Positions 8,603 through 20,317 of a DNA stretch of 64,000 nt are shown here, in pieces; the stretch's first letter is position 1; each line of letters opens with the position of its first letter. Source of the stretch: Rothia kristinae NBRC 15354 (GTDB taxonomy: Bacteria; Actinomycetota; Actinomycetes; Actinomycetales; Micrococcaceae); assembly GCF_001570865.1 (NCBI RefSeq), contig NZ_BCSM01000004.1, positions 124,001 through 188,000 of the forward strand, written 5' to 3'. The notes under the pieces were generated by a model. The model saw only the letters and a list, made by a program, of their open reading frames with translations. It had not been told where the DNA came from and did not search any database. Both the position numbers and the translations under genes were made by a program.

Positions 8603-10528
8603 TCAGCTCTGGGATTCCTCCCAGGCCGCGTTCATGCGGGCGAAGGTGCCGCCGGCGGCGATCAGCTCGGTCGGGGAGCCGTCCTCGATCACTCGGCCGG
8701 CGTCGACCACCAGCACGCGGTCCGCGTCCAGGATCGTGGAGAGTCGGTGCGCGATCACCAGGGCCGTGCGTCCGCCCAGCAGCCGGTCCAGGCCCCGCTG
8801 CACCTGGCGCTCCGAGGGCAGATCCAGGGAGGCCGTGGCCTCGTCCAGGATCAGCACCGCCGGATCCGCCAGGAAGGCCCGGACGAAGGAGAGCAGCTGC
8901 CGCTGGCCCGCCGAGACTCGCCCGCCCCGCTGCTGCAGGTCCGTGTCGTACCCCTCCGGCAGGGCCCGGATGAACTCGTCGGCCCCCACCGCGCGGGCCG
9001 CCTCCTCGATCTCCGCCCGCGTCGCGCCGGGGCGGCCCAGGGCGATGTTCTGCGCCACCGTGCCCGAGAACAGGAACGCCTCCTGCGTGACCATGACGAT
9101 CTGCCCGCGCAGGTCCTCATCGCGCAGCCGGCGCAGATCCACCCCGTCCAGGGTGATCGTCCCGCGGGTGGGGTCGTAGAACCGGGCCACGAGCTTGGCC
9201 ACCGTGGACTTCCCGGCACCGGTGCGCCCCACCAGGGCGACCTTCTGCCCCGCCGGGATCAGCAGGTCCAGCCGCTCCAGGGTCGGCCGCTCGGCGTCGG
9301 GGGAGTAGCTGAACTCCACGCCGTCGAAGCGCAGGGCACCCCGGGATGAGGCAGCCTCGGACACCGCCGCGTCCCGGCGGTCAGCCCCCGAAACCGCAGC
9401 GCCCCGGCCTCCGGCCGCCGACGCCGCGCCCCGGCCTTCGACTCCGCCTCCGGGCGGCAGCGGGTCGCTCGGCTCGGCCACGCTGGGCTGCTCCTCCAGC
9501 AGCCCCGAGACCTTCTCCAGGGCCGAAGCCGCGGACTGCAGGGTGTTGTAGAAGTTGGACAGCTCCATGATCGGCATGAAGATCCGCTGCGTGTACAGCA
9601 CCAGGGACAGCAGGGTCCCCACCGCCAGGGTCCCGTGCAGCACGTTGAACCCGCCGAACAGCAGCACCACCGCCACCGTCATGTTGGCGATCAGCATGAC
9701 CCCCGGCATGTACAGCCCGAAGATCTGCACGGAGCGCAGATTCTGCACGCGGTAGTCGTCGGCCTGCTCCAGGTACTCCCGGCGCACCCGCGGCTGATTC
9801 CGGAAGGCCATCACCGCGCGGATGCCCGTCATCGTCTCGGTGAAGCGGCTCACCAGCCGGGCCGAGGCCACCCGCTGCGCCCGGTAGCGCACCTCCGAGG
9901 CGCGGCGGAACCACAGGGTCAGCGCGACCATCGGCACCATCGCCACCAGGATCACCAGGGCCGTGCGCCAATCCAGCAGCACCACCAGCACGCTCATCAT
10001 GACCATGGACATCAGCGAGGAGGCCATCGCGGACAGCCCCGAATCCAGGAACTCCCGCATCGCCTCCAGGTCCGAGGTCAGCCGCGAGATCACCCGCCCG
10101 GAGGTGTACTTCTCGTGGAACTCCAGGCTCAGCCGCTGCACGTGCCGGAAGGTGCGTCGGCGCAGGTCGTAGAGCACCCGCTGGGAGATCCTCGCGGTGA
10201 TCAGCACGTTCAGGTAGATCGTCAGCGCGGAGATCCCCACCGACCCGGCGAAGGCCAGCGTCAGCCACATCAGCGGCCACGGGTTCCCGGCCTGCAGCTG
10301 CGGGAAGCCGACGTCGATCCCCCAGCCGGTGATCGCCGGGCCCAGCGACCCCAGCCCGTCCGCGATGACCACCAGCAGCAGGGTGCCCAGCGCGGGCCAG
10401 GCCACCGGGCGCAGCATCGAGGCCAGCAGCCGGAAGCTGCGCCGGCGCACCGCCCGGCGCTGGCGCGCATCCAGGCGCACCGCGTCTTCACCGGCCACAC
10501 CCACCGGCGACGTCGTCCGCTCAGCCAC
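8603..10528 (-). CDS. ABC exporter half-transporter, ATPase-competent subunit of a heterodimer
   Basis: 641 residues: an N-terminal six-helix exporter domain (about residues 35-330) fused to an ATPase domain (about 390-635). Walker A is GRTGAGKST and Walker B is VLILDEATASLD with the catalytic glutamate. The signature is VSAGQRQ instead of LSGGQ. The H-loop is ALVIAHRLST. An alanine/glycine-rich linker at about 345-395 separates the domains. Its start overlaps the end of the partner exporter gene by 8 bp. The altered signature would face the partner's altered Walker B site, the normal arrangement of one degenerate ATP site in heterodimeric exporters (TM287/288 or BmrCD type). Cargo unknown; probably lipid, peptide or drug. 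Confidence 0.88.
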   Translation of the reverse strand: MAERTTSPVGVAGEDAVRLDARQRRAVRRRSFRLLASMLRPVAWPALGTLLLVVIADGLGSLGPAITGWGIDVGFPQLQAGNPWPLMWLTLAFAGSVGISALTIYLNVLITARISQRVLYDLRRRTFRHVQRLSLEFHEKYTSGRVISRLTSDLEAMREFLDSGLSAMASSLMSMVMMSVLVVLLDWRTALVILVAMVPMVALTLWFRRASEVRYRAQRVASARLVSRFTETMTGIRAVMAFRNQPRVRREYLEQADDYRVQNLRSVQIFGLYMPGVMLIANMTVAVVLLFGGFNVLHGTLAVGTLLSLVLYTQRIFMPIMELSNFYNTLQSAASALEKVSGLLEEQPSVAEPSDPLPPGGGVEGRGAASAAGGRGAAVSGADRRDAAVSEAASSRGALRFDGVEFSYSPDAERPTLERLDLLIPAGQKVALVGRTGAGKSTVAKLVARFYDPTRGTITLDGVDLRRLRDEDLRGQIVMVTQEAFLFSGTVAQNIALGRPGATRAEIEEAARAVGADEFIRALPEGYDTDLQQRGGRVSAGQRQLLSFVRAFLADPAVLILDEATASLDLPSERQVQRGLDRLLGGRTALVIAHRLSTILDADRVLVVDAGRVIEDGSPTELIAAGGTFARMNAAWEESQS

Positions 10529-12434
10529 GGGTGGCCTCCTCCGCGCTCATCACGTACCGGTACTCGGGCAGGGCCAGCAGCTCGCGGTGCGTGCCCACCG
10601 CCGCGATCCGCCCGTCGCGCAGCAGGGCCACCCGATCCGCCAGCGCCACGGTGGAGGGTCGGTGCGCGGTGAGCAGGGTCGTGGTCCCGGTGAGCACCCG
10701 ACGCAGGTTGTCCACGACGGCGGCCTCGGTGCGGGTGTCCAGCGCGGAGAGCGGATCATCCAGCAGCATCAGCCGGGGATCGGCGGCGATCGCGCGGGCC
10801 AGGGCCAGGCGCTGACGCTGCCCGCCGGACAGGCTCAGCCCCTCCTCCCCGATCTGGGTGTCCACCCCGTCGGGCAGCTCCCACGCGAACTCCGCGGCCG
10901 CCGCCCGCAGCGCGGTGGTCAGGATCTGCTCCCGCCGGGCCGCCTGGTCCGCGTCCAGCAGCTCATCGGGCACGGGCTGGCCATCGGGTCCGACGACGTC
11001 CGGGACCCCCATGAGCACGTTCTGGCGCACCGAGGCGGAGAACAGGGTCGGCTCCTCGAAGGCGACGGCGATCTGCCCGCGCAGCTCGTCCAGGGACAGC
11101 TCGGCCGCGTCCCGCCCGTCCAGCAGGATCCGCCCGGCGTCGGCCTCGTACAGCCGCGGCAGCAGCATCAGCAGTGTGGATTTGCCGGAGCCGGTGGCCC
11201 CGACCAGGGCGACGGTCTCCCCGGGGCGCAGCCGCAGATCCACCCCGCGCAGCACGGGCGCCTCCGCCCCGGCCTCGTCCGGGTAGGAGAAGCCGACCCC
11301 CTCCAGGCTCACCGCGGCCCCGGAGGACTCCGCCCCCGCGGAATCCGCCCCGGAGGGCTCGTCTCCGGGGGAGCCCGCCCCGACGGAGCCGGCCCCGGCG
11401 CCGCGGGGTCGGACCGGGTGGGTGGCCCCGGTGATCGGCACGGCCTCGGTGCCGGTCTGGGCGATGATCTGCTGGTGACGCTCCCGGGCGACCAGGGCGG
11501 ACTGGTACATGTTCAGCAGCATCCCGGCGTCGCGCAGCCGCGTGGAGACGAGCACCGCGGTGGCGAAGAACGCGACCACCGCCCCGGTGCTGAGGGCGCC
11601 CGCGGCCACCAGGAACCCGGCGATCAGCAGGCATGCGGCCATCACGATCTCCGGGATCAGCCAGATCCGGGCACTCAGCCCGGAGAAGACGCGGCTGCGG
11701 GTCACCTCGGTGTCGCGCAGCCAGGCGGCCTTCTCGGAGAACTCCCCCAGGGCGTGCTCCCCGCGACCCAGGGCCTTGAGCACCCGGATCCCGTGCACGG
11801 ACTCCTCGACGTCGGTGGCCAGGTCCCCGGCCTGCTGCTGGGTGGCGCGGGTCAGCTCGCGGGTGCGGGGCAGGGTGCGCACGATGACCCAGAGCACCGG
11901 GCCGACGGCGATCAGGTAGATCAGGGCGAGCTGCCAGGAGTTCGCGACCATGAGCAGCAGGCCGAAGACGACCATGGTGCTGGTCTGCCCGGTCTGGCTG
12001 ATGCCGAAGGCCACCCAGCGTCGGCACAGCCCGAGGTCGGACATGGAGCGGGAGAGCAGCTGACCGGAGGGCCAGCGGTCGTGGAAGCCGACGGGCAGGC
12101 GCAGGAGGTGGTCGAACAGCCGCTCCCGCATGTCCATCTCCAGGCGGGTGGAGGGCTCCAGCAGGAGGCGACGGCGCAGCCACTGGAAGAGCACCTGGGC
12201 CAGCCCGAGCACCGCGATGACACCGGCGGACTCCCACACGCGGGCGGGGGTGGCCCCGGGGGCCAGGACGGTGTCCACGAGCCAGCGCAGGGCCTGCGGG
12301 ATGGCCAGGGCCATGGCCCCGCCCAGCACCGCGACGACGATGCCGGCCCGCAGCCTGCCCCGCATGGGCGCCAGGTACTCGGCGAACAGCTCATCGGCGG
12401 GAGAGCGGCGGGTCAGCGGGAGGCGAAGAGGCAC
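10521..12434 (-). CDS. ABC exporter half-transporter, partner with degenerate catalytic site
   Basis: 637 residues with the same layout: membrane domain at about 30-320, ATPase at about 375-630. Walker A GATGSGKST and signature LSLSGGQRQR are canonical. Walker B ends LMLLDDPLSALD, with aspartate where the catalytic glutamate belongs, so its own ATP site should hydrolyse poorly. Together with the VSAGQ signature of the downstream gene this predicts one active and one silent composite site. Translation starts at GTG 12434, inside the last 22 bp of the metallophosphoesterase gene. An internal ATG at codon 24 is a possible alternative start. The three genes 13555-8603 read as one operon. Confidence 0.87.
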   Translation of the reverse strand: MPLRLPLTRRSPADELFAEYLAPMRGRLRAGIVVAVLGGAMALAIPQALRWLVDTVLAPGATPARVWESAGVIAVLGLAQVLFQWLRRRLLLEPSTRLEMDMRERLFDHLLRLPVGFHDRWPSGQLLSRSMSDLGLCRRWVAFGISQTGQTSTMVVFGLLLMVANSWQLALIYLIAVGPVLWVIVRTLPRTRELTRATQQQAGDLATDVEESVHGIRVLKALGRGEHALGEFSEKAAWLRDTEVTRSRVFSGLSARIWLIPEIVMAACLLIAGFLVAAGALSTGAVVAFFATAVLVSTRLRDAGMLLNMYQSALVARERHQQIIAQTGTEAVPITGATHPVRPRGAGAGSVGAGSPGDEPSGADSAGAESSGAAVSLEGVGFSYPDEAGAEAPVLRGVDLRLRPGETVALVGATGSGKSTLLMLLPRLYEADAGRILLDGRDAAELSLDELRGQIAVAFEEPTLFSASVRQNVLMGVPDVVGPDGQPVPDELLDADQAARREQILTTALRAAAAEFAWELPDGVDTQIGEEGLSLSGGQRQRLALARAIAADPRLMLLDDPLSALDTRTEAAVVDNLRRVLTGTTTLLTAHRPSTVALADRVALLRDGRIAAVGTHRELLALPEYRYVMSAEEATRG

Positions 12435-13554
12435 CGTTCCACCCTACGCCCGCGGATCCCCACCTGTGACATGAGCCATGGCAGCTGCGAGGAGGGGGAG
12501 GACGGCGGCTCAGCGCGTGCGGCCGTGAGGGTCACCAGGACGGCCTCCGGCGGGCAGAACAGGCGCACCGGGGCGAAGCGGGAGGTGCCCAGCCCCGCGG
12601 AGACCTGCACCGGCATGATCCCCCGCTGGTAGGAGATGCCCTTGGCCCGGGCCGGCTCCAGGTCGCAGTTGGAGACCACCGCGCGCCCGCCCGGCAGGCA
12701 GATCTGCCCACCGTGGGTGTGCCCGGCGAAGACCACCTCGGCCCCGTCCTCGGCGAAGCGCTCCAGGCACCGCTGGTACGGGGCGTGCAGCACCCCCACC
12801 CGCAGGGAAGGCCGCTGCGGGTCCCGCGCGTAGGCCTGCGGGGCGAAGCCGGGATGCTCGTCGTAGCCCAGGTGCGGGTCATCCACCCCGGAGAAGTCCA
12901 GGCGCACCCCGCGCACGGTCAGGGAATCCGTGCGGTTCACCAGCCCTGTCCACCCGCGGGCGTCGAAGTGCTCGTGCATCCGCCGGAAGGGCAGCACCCG
13001 GCGGGCACCGCCGGAGGCTGAGACCTGGCCCTCGGCCAGGCTCGCCGGGTGCCCGCCCGCCGCGGCCGCCTTGGCCGCGGACTCCGCCGAGGTGTCCTTC
13101 CACAGGTACCGGGCCGGGTTCTTCAGCTGCGGGGCGAAGTAGCAGTTCGACCCCGGCACGTACACCCCGGGCAGATCCAGCAGCGGGTCCAGGGCCTCCA
13201 GCAGCGGGTCCAGGGCTTCGGGGTGGGAGAAGTTGTCCCCGGTGCTCACCACCAGATCCGGGGCCAGCCCGGTCAGGGACCGCACGAACTCGATCTTCCG
13301 CCGCTGCCCCGGGATCATGTGCAGATCCGACAGGTGCAGCACCCGCAGGTCCGGGGAACCCGGCGGCAGCACCGCCAGGCTCTCTCGGCGCACCGTGAAG
13401 CGGTTCAGCTCCACGAACCGCCCGTACAGCAGCGCGGCGGCCCCCAGTCCCGCCGCGGCCCCCGCCGCGATCCCCGCGCCGCGCACCAGCCTGCGGACGG
13501 AGGAGTGCGGGGGAGCGAGGGGACCGAAGGCCGCCGGGCGCGCCGTCGAGCTCA

Positions 13555-13555
<1 letters not shown>
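12413..13555 (-). CDS. Membrane-anchored metallophosphoesterase (YkuE-type)
   Basis: 380 residues. A single N-terminal membrane segment (about 20-40, GAGIAAGAAAGLGAAALLYG) anchors a calcineurin-like phosphoesterase. Metal-binding motifs: LSDLHM (Asp, His), STGDNF (Asp, Asn), GSNCYFAP (Asn), and GHTHGGQICLPGG (His). In relatives the third motif usually reads GSNDYF, so the cysteine here replaces a conserved acidic residue. The ATG overlaps the stop of the PBP gene (ATGA at 13553-13556), giving translational coupling. This PBP-phosphoesterase pairing is a common actinobacterial order and suggests a cell-envelope role, but the substrate is unknown. Confidence 0.85.
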
Positions 13556-15714
<2,159 letters not shown>

Positions 15715-15894
15715 GGGCACAGCATACAAGCAGACCCTGTGCCGTCCCGGGGTCCCGACGCCGTCGCACGTGGGGCAGCGCACCCGGCCGCCTGGAAGAG
15801 CCGGGGCAGGTCTCGGGGACTCGTCGCGGAGAGTCGTCGACCGGCCTGCGGCGGGGAATGGCCCGCCCGGGCCCGCGCGGCTACGCTGGGGCGC

Positions 15895-16095
15895 ATGGAG
15901 AAATGGGAATACGCCACCGTGCCCCTGATGATTCACGCGACCAAGCAGATCCTCGACACCTGGGGTGAGGACGGCTGGGAGCTGGTCACCGTGCTGCCCG
16001 GCGCCGCCCCCGCGGGGGATGCCCCGGCGGGGAACATGGTCGCCCCGCAGCAGAGCAACCCCATCGCCTACTTCAAGCGCCGCAGGGAGGCCTGA
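15895..16095 (+). CDS. DUF4177-family small protein
   Basis: 66 residues, beginning MEKWEYATVPLM, with the family's WEYATVPL and GEDGWELVTVLPG strands. DUF4177 proteins are short cytosolic beta-rich proteins of unknown function. A TACGCT -10 box ends 7 nt before the ATG with no ribosome site, so translation is probably leaderless. It is divergent from the PBP gene (180 bp apart) and 1 bp upstream of ridA. Confidence 0.8.
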   Translation: MEKWEYATVPLMIHATKQILDTWGEDGWELVTVLPGAAPAGDAPAGNMVAPQQSNPIAYFKRRREA

Positions 16096-16096
16096 G

Positions 16097-16588
16097 ATGG
16101 CCGCCGCCGACTCCGCCGTCGAGGCCCGGCTGGCCGAGCACGGACTGACCGTGCCGGAGGTCGCCGCGCCCGTCGCCTCCTACGTTCCCGCCCGACGCGG
16201 CGGATCCTTCGTGTTCACCGCCGGGCAGCTGCCGCTGCGCGACGGGAAGCTGCCGGCCGCCGGCCGGGTCTCCGACTCCGGCGAGCCCGGCACCGTGGAT
16301 CCCGCGACCGCCCAGGAGCTGGCCCAGCAAGCCGCGCTGAACACCCTGGCCGCGGTGAAATCCGCGATCGGGAATCTGGATCGGGTCGTGCGCGTTGTGA
16401 AGGCCACCGGATTCGTGAGCTCCGCCCCGGAGTTCACGGGTCAGGCCGGGGTGCTCAACGGCGCCTCGCAGCTGTACGGACTGGCCTTCGGTGAGGACGG
16501 GGCGCACGCGCGCTCCGCCGTCGGCGTGGCCGTCCTGCCCCTGGACGCCCCCGTGGAAGTGGAACTGATCGTTGAAGTCCGCGACTGA
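16097..16588 (+). CDS. RidA family protein (YjgF/YER057c/UK114)
   Basis: 163 residues, slightly longer than classic RidA (about 130). The fold is recognisable from GGSFVFTAGQLPLRDGKL, the helix AQELAQQAALNTLAAVKSAIGNLDRVVRVVKATGFV, and the C-terminal ARSAVGVAVLPLDAPVEVE. The arginine in ARSAVG corresponds to the imine-binding Arg of RidA deaminases. It is of the group found beside crp in actinobacteria. RidA deaminates reactive enamines from PLP enzymes; this subgroup may have another substrate. It starts 1 bp after the DUF4177 stop and overlaps the NUDIX gene, so the three are co-transcribed. Confidence 0.85.
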   Translation: MAAADSAVEARLAEHGLTVPEVAAPVASYVPARRGGSFVFTAGQLPLRDGKLPAAGRVSDSGEPGTVDPATAQELAQQAALNTLAAVKSAIGNLDRVVRVVKATGFVSSAPEFTGQAGVLNGASQLYGLAFGEDGAHARSAVGVAVLPLDAPVEVELIVEVRD

Positions 16589-17555
16589 TGTGCTGACCCG
16601 CAGCCCCCGGGTGATCGCCCGGACCGGCACCCCCGAGGAGCAGGAGCGCACCCCGCGCCACCTGCGCCTGTCCGAGCGGGAGTCGGCGGCGGCTAAGACA
16701 TGGCTGGAGGAGCAGACCGACGCGGCCTGCTGCCCCCTGCGCACCGCCGGATGCGTGGTGCTGATCCGGGAGGGTGCGGACGGTCTGGAGGCCTTCCTCA
16801 CCTACCGCACCTCCCCGGACTCGCCGCTGGGCAAGGTCGGCTTCCCCGGTGGGGCGGCCACGGCCGCCGACGAGCAGCCGGTCGGCTGGTTCGGCCCCAC
16901 CCCGACGCAGTGGGCGCAGAAGTTCGGGCACGAGGAGATCCTCCCCGCCCGCTGCGCCGTCGTGGCCGCGATCCGGGAGACCTTCCAGGAGGTCGGGGTG
17001 CTGCTGGCCGGACCGGATGAGACCGCGACCGTGGAGAACTCCGAGGCCAGCGAGACCATGGCCTGCCGGGAGCGGATCACCGGGCGCGAGCTGGACTTCG
17101 TGGACTGGCTCAAACGCGGCGGCCTGAAGCTGCGCACCGACCTGCTCAAGCCCATCGGCCGCTGGCAGAGCCCCAACTTCAGCCATCGTCGCTACGACAC
17201 GCACTACTTCGCCGCCGTCGTGCCCGTGGGGCAGAAGCCGCGGCTGCTGGAATCCCGCGGGGTGTGGGGCCGGTGGGTCACCGCCGCCCAGCTGGTCGCT
17301 GATCTGGATTCCACCGCCCTGGGCGAGGAGATCGGCCAGGAGAAGACCCGCGGGCTGACGGTGCAGCAGCTGATCACCCCGGGGGTGCTGTGCATCCTGG
17401 AGTCCCTGGCCCGCTCCCAGTCCGCGATCGGCTTCCTCACCAAGAAGCGCACCGTGCACACCGAGAAGCCGGAGCTGGAGCGGCGCGACGGCGCCCTGAC
17501 CCTGTGCTTCACGCCGCCGGCCACCGGATGCGCGCCCCGCGCCAAGGGGGTCTGA
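16572..17555 (+). CDS. NUDIX hydrolase, NUDT19-like (large insertion in Nudix box)
   Basis: About 327 residues. Nudix elements are GKVGFPGGAATAADE and, about 50 residues later, AAIRETFQEVGVLLAG. The normal spacing between these parts is about 10, so there is a long insertion as in the NUDT19/NUDT7-like CoA diphosphatases. Glutamine replaces the first metal-binding glutamate of the REUxEE helix (RETFQEVG), which may lower activity. The TTG start at 16572 overlaps ridA by 17 bp; an in-frame GTG at 16590 is an equally possible start. Followed by a strong hairpin shared with crp. Confidence 0.78.
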   Translation: MKSATDVLTRSPRVIARTGTPEEQERTPRHLRLSERESAAAKTWLEEQTDAACCPLRTAGCVVLIREGADGLEAFLTYRTSPDSPLGKVGFPGGAATAADEQPVGWFGPTPTQWAQKFGHEEILPARCAVVAAIRETFQEVGVLLAGPDETATVENSEASETMACRERITGRELDFVDWLKRGGLKLRTDLLKPIGRWQSPNFSHRRYDTHYFAAVVPVGQKPRLLESRGVWGRWVTAAQLVADLDSTALGEEIGQEKTRGLTVQQLITPGVLCILESLARSQSAIGFLTKKRTVHTEKPELERRDGALTLCFTPPATGCAPRAKGV

Positions 17556-17608
17556 GCCGCAGGCTCTCCGGACCGGCACGGGGCCGCATCCGCGCGCAGA
17601 GAGCAGAG

Positions 17609-17655
17609 AAGGGGCGGGGCGGCGTCGAGATCATCTCGACGCCGCCCCGCCCCTT
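17609..17655. terminator. Bidirectional terminator hairpin between NUDIX gene and crp
   Basis: 22-bp perfect inverted repeat (17609-17630 and 17634-17655) with a 3-base loop (TCA). The T-rich end on one side (CCCCTT) and A-rich start on the other (AAGGGG) serve the convergent genes ending at 17555 (+) and 17680 (-). Confidence 0.85.
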
Positions 17656-17679
17656 CCCACTGCCCTCGAGGGGCTGGGC

Positions 17680-18357
17680 TCAGCGGCTGCGCTGGCGCAG
17701 GCGCTGCAGGTCCAGGATCACCACGGCGCGGGCCTCCAGGCGGATCCAGCCGCGCTGCACGAACTCGGCCAGGGCCTTGTTCACGGTCTCGCGGGAGGCG
17801 CCGACCAGCTGGGCCAGCTCCTCCTGGGTGAGCTCGTGGGCCACCAGGATGCCGTCCGTGGCCGGGCGCCCGAAGCGGTCCGCCAGATCCAGCAGGGCCT
17901 TGGCCACGCGCCCCGGAACATCCGAGAACACCAGGTCCGCCAGGTTCTCGTTGGTGCGGCGCAGGCGCCGGGCCAGGGCCTGGAGCACCTGGGCGGAGAT
18001 GGACGGGGACTTCTCCATGGCCTTCTTCAGGCTCGCGTGCTTGACCCCGGCCAGCCGGGTCTCGGAGACCGCGGTGGCGGAGGTGGAGCGGGGGCCCGGA
18101 TCGAACAGGGCCATCTCGCCGAAGATCTCCCCCGGGCCCATGATGGCCACGAGGTTCTCCCGGCCGTCCGAGGCGGTGCGGCCGAGCTTGATCTTCCCGG
18201 AGATCACGAAGTAGAGCTGATCTCCCGGGTCACCCTCGTAGAACAGGGTGGCCCCGCGGGAGAGGTCCACCTCCGTGAGCTCCTCGGTCAGGGCCGCGAA
18301 GGCCTCATCGTCCAGGGACGCGAACAGCGGCGCGCGCCGCAGGATCTCGTTGTCCAT
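17680..18357 (-). CDS. crp: Crp/Fnr-family cAMP-responsive regulator (GlxR/Crp type)
   Basis: 225 residues. Starts MDNEILRRAPLFASLDD, the signature N-terminus of actinobacterial Crp/GlxR. The cyclic-nucleotide domain (about 10-125) contains GEIFGEMALFDPGPRSTSATA, the phosphate-binding cassette with the Arg/Ser/Thr set that holds cAMP. The dimer helix (about 110-145) leads to a helix-turn-helix, LTQEELAQLVGASRETVNKALAEF. The ATG at 18357 has GAGGAG 6 nt upstream; a GTG four codons earlier is part of that ribosome site and was not chosen. GlxR-type proteins are global regulators of carbon and acetate metabolism. A possible half-operator lies at 18444, suggesting autoregulation. acs lies 2 kb away. 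Confidence 0.93.
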   Translation of the reverse strand: MDNEILRRAPLFASLDDEAFAALTEELTEVDLSRGATLFYEGDPGDQLYFVISGKIKLGRTASDGRENLVAIMGPGEIFGEMALFDPGPRSTSATAVSETRLAGVKHASLKKAMEKSPSISAQVLQALARRLRRTNENLADLVFSDVPGRVAKALLDLADRFGRPATDGILVAHELTQEELAQLVGASRETVNKALAEFVQRGWIRLEARAVVILDLQRLRQRSR

Positions 18358-18443
18358 TGCACTCCTCACTTCTCTTCGGGTTCGTCACAGGGCTTCTCGT
18401 CCAGAGGGGAAGATCCAGCCTCCCGCGCAGACGAAGATCACCC

Positions 18444-18459
18444 TGTGATGTAATCAACG
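18444..18459 (+). promoter_or_regulatory. Possible Crp/GlxR half-site upstream of crp
   Basis: TGTGATGTAATCAACG matches the left half and centre of the GlxR consensus TGTGA-N2-TA-N2-TCACA but has a poor right half. It lies about 90 bp upstream of the crp start, between crp and its likely TATACA -10 region near 18470. This is a weak single site. Confidence 0.3.
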
Positions 18460-18643
18460 CCTTCTTCCACTGTATAAGCTGCCCCGGGAAACTGCCACAG
18501 CATCGCGTCGTCGGCGAGGATGCGCATCGAGTTCCCAGAGCCCCGGCAGGTCCCTGCCAGCTCGTCCGCGTACCATGGCAGGGCTCTCCCGGGGGCGGCC
18601 CGCACCGGCGCCGCCGCGGGCCTCCTCCGAACGGAAGGGCACC

Positions 18644-19822
18644 ATGCTCCTGAATCTCACCCTGCTGGACTGGATCCTCATCCTGGTGATGGTCCTGTAC
18701 GCGATCGGCGGATATTCCCGAGGCTTCTTCCTCACGCTCGGCTCCGTCGTCGGGTTCGCCCTCGGCGCAGTCGCGGCCTTCTACCTCACGCCGCTCGTGG
18801 TGAGCATGGTCGGCGGCGGCTGGCGCATCCTCGTCGCTGTGCTCAGCGTCGTGGGGCTCATCGGCCTCGGGCAGGCCCTGGGACTGGCCCTCGGCCGGCC
18901 CCTGCGCCGGCTGAGCGACCGCACCGGCCTGGGGCTCCTCGAGCGGCTGGCCGGGGCCGTGCTGAACGTGGCGACGTGCGCCCTGGTGATCGTGGTGCTC
19001 AGCTTCTCCGTGGGCCAGCTCGGGGTGGCTTCCATCACCCGGGCGCTCGGGGATTCCCGGGTGGTCACCTCCCTGGAGGGGTTCACCCCGGATCCGGTGC
19101 GCGAGGGCATCGCCCGGGCCCGTGCCGCGGTGCTCGCCCAATCCGGGATCCCCGAGCTGTCCGAGCGGTTGTTCCCGGCCGAATCCGCCCCGACCCAGAC
19201 TCTCGAGAACCCGGCGCTGGACACCGCGGCGGACTCGGTGGTGCGCGTCAGCGGCACCGCCGAGGCCTGCCTGCAGAACCAGACCGGCTCGGGCTTCGTC
19301 GTCGCTCCCGGGATGGTCGTGACCAACGCGCACGTCGTCGCCGGGGTGGAGGAGACCACGGTGGAGACCCGCACCGGCAGCGCCTACGCAGGCACGGTGG
19401 TGCACTACGACGCCGCCACGGACCTCGCGGTGATCTCCGCGCCGGACCTGCCGGCCGCCGCCCTGAGCACCGGCCCGGACGCCGCAGCGGGGGACCTCGT
19501 GGAGTTCATGGGCTACCCCCTGGGCGGGCCCTTCGCCTCCCGCACCGCCACCGTGCAGGGCCTGAGCGAGACCCGCACCCGCGACGCCGACGGGAACCGG
19601 GCCCCCGCCCGGCAGATCTACCAGCTGGCCGCGGACGTGCAGCAGGGCAACTCGGGCGGGCCGCTGCTGAACTCGGACGGGCAGGTGATCGGGGTGATCT
19701 TCGCCAAGGCCGAGCAGGGCGAGACCGGCTACGCCCTGTCCCTGGCGGAGCTGCGCCCCGTCCTGGATGCCCTGGGCACCATGTCCGCACCGGTGGGCAC
19801 CGGCACCTGCCACGCCGGCTAG
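18644..19822 (+). CDS. marP: MarP-type membrane serine protease (CvpA domain plus trypsin-like domain)
   Basis: 392 residues. The N-terminal CvpA/colicin V-production-like domain has four membrane segments (about 1-140), then a linker and a chymotrypsin-fold protease outside the membrane. Catalytic triad: His230 in TNAHVV, Asp260 in ATDLAVI, Ser337 in [10 protein letters not shown]. Two cysteines (EACLQN and the C-terminal TCHAG) could form the disulfide known to regulate M. tuberculosis MarP (Rv3671c), which protects against acid and oxidative stress. The ATG has GGAAGG 6 nt upstream. The gene ends in CTAG, which also contains the stop of the convergent aroQ. Confidence 0.9.
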   Translation: MLLNLTLLDWILILVMVLYAIGGYSRGFFLTLGSVVGFALGAVAAFYLTPLVVSMVGGGWRILVAVLSVVGLIGLGQALGLALGRPLRRLSDRTGLGLLERLAGAVLNVATCALVIVVLSFSVGQLGVASITRALGDSRVVTSLEGFTPDPVREGIARARAAVLAQSGIPELSERLFPAESAPTQTLENPALDTAADSVVRVSGTAEACLQNQTGSGFVVAPGMVVTNAHVVAGVEETTVETRTGSAYAGTVVHYDAATDLAVISAPDLPAAALSTGPDAAAGDLVEFMGYPLGGPFASRTATVQGLSETRTRDADGNRAPARQIYQLAADVQQGNSGGPLLNSDGQVIGVIFAKAEQGETGYALSLAELRPVLDALGTMSAPVGTGTCHAG

Positions 19823-20268
19823 CGGTCCAGGTGCTGGGCGAACCAGTCCACGGCCATCACGTAGCCGCACGCGCCGGCCCCGGCCAGCACGACGTCGGCC
19901 TGCGGGGAGACGAAGCTGCGGTGGCGGAAGGACTCGCGCCGGTGCACGTTGGACAGGTGCACCTCCGTCACCGGCAGCTCCGCTGCCTCCAGGGCGTCGT
20001 GGATCGCCACGCTGGTGTGCGTGTACGCCGCGGCGTTGAGCAGGATCCCGCAGGCCTCGGAGCGGGCCTCCTGGATCCAGTCCACCAGCGTCCCCTCCCC
20101 GTTGGTCTGCCGGAAGACCACCTCCAGACCGCAGGCCCCGGCCCGCTCGCGGACCATGGCCTCGATGTCCGCGAGCGTGGTGGTGCCGTAGACCTCCGGG
20201 TTGCGGGTGCCCAGCAGGTTCAGGTTCGGTCCGTTCAGGACGTACAGGGGCTTGCTCATGGGCTCCAT
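19819..20268 (-). CDS. aroQ: 3-dehydroquinate dehydratase, type II
   Basis: 149 residues, the normal length for type II enzymes, which dehydrate 3-dehydroquinate in the shikimate pathway as a dodecamer. [21 protein letters not shown] contains the catalytic loop Tyr/Arg region; [16 protein letters not shown] holds the substrate-binding Asn and His; [17 protein letters not shown] gives the Ser/His site. The ATG at 20268 has GGAAG 6 nt upstream; an in-frame ATG at 20259 (MSKPLY) is an alternative start. The stop shares CTAG (19819-19822) with the stop of marP, leaving no space for a terminator between the convergent genes. Confidence 0.93.
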   Translation of the reverse strand: MEPMSKPLYVLNGPNLNLLGTRNPEVYGTTTLADIEAMVRERAGACGLEVVFRQTNGEGTLVDWIQEARSEACGILLNAAAYTHTSVAIHDALEAAELPVTEVHLSNVHRRESFRHRSFVSPQADVVLAGAGACGYVMAVDWFAQHLDR

Positions 20269-20317
20269 TGTCCTCTTCCGACGGCTCCCGAGGGGGCAGG
20301 GTGGCTCAGGGGGCCGC

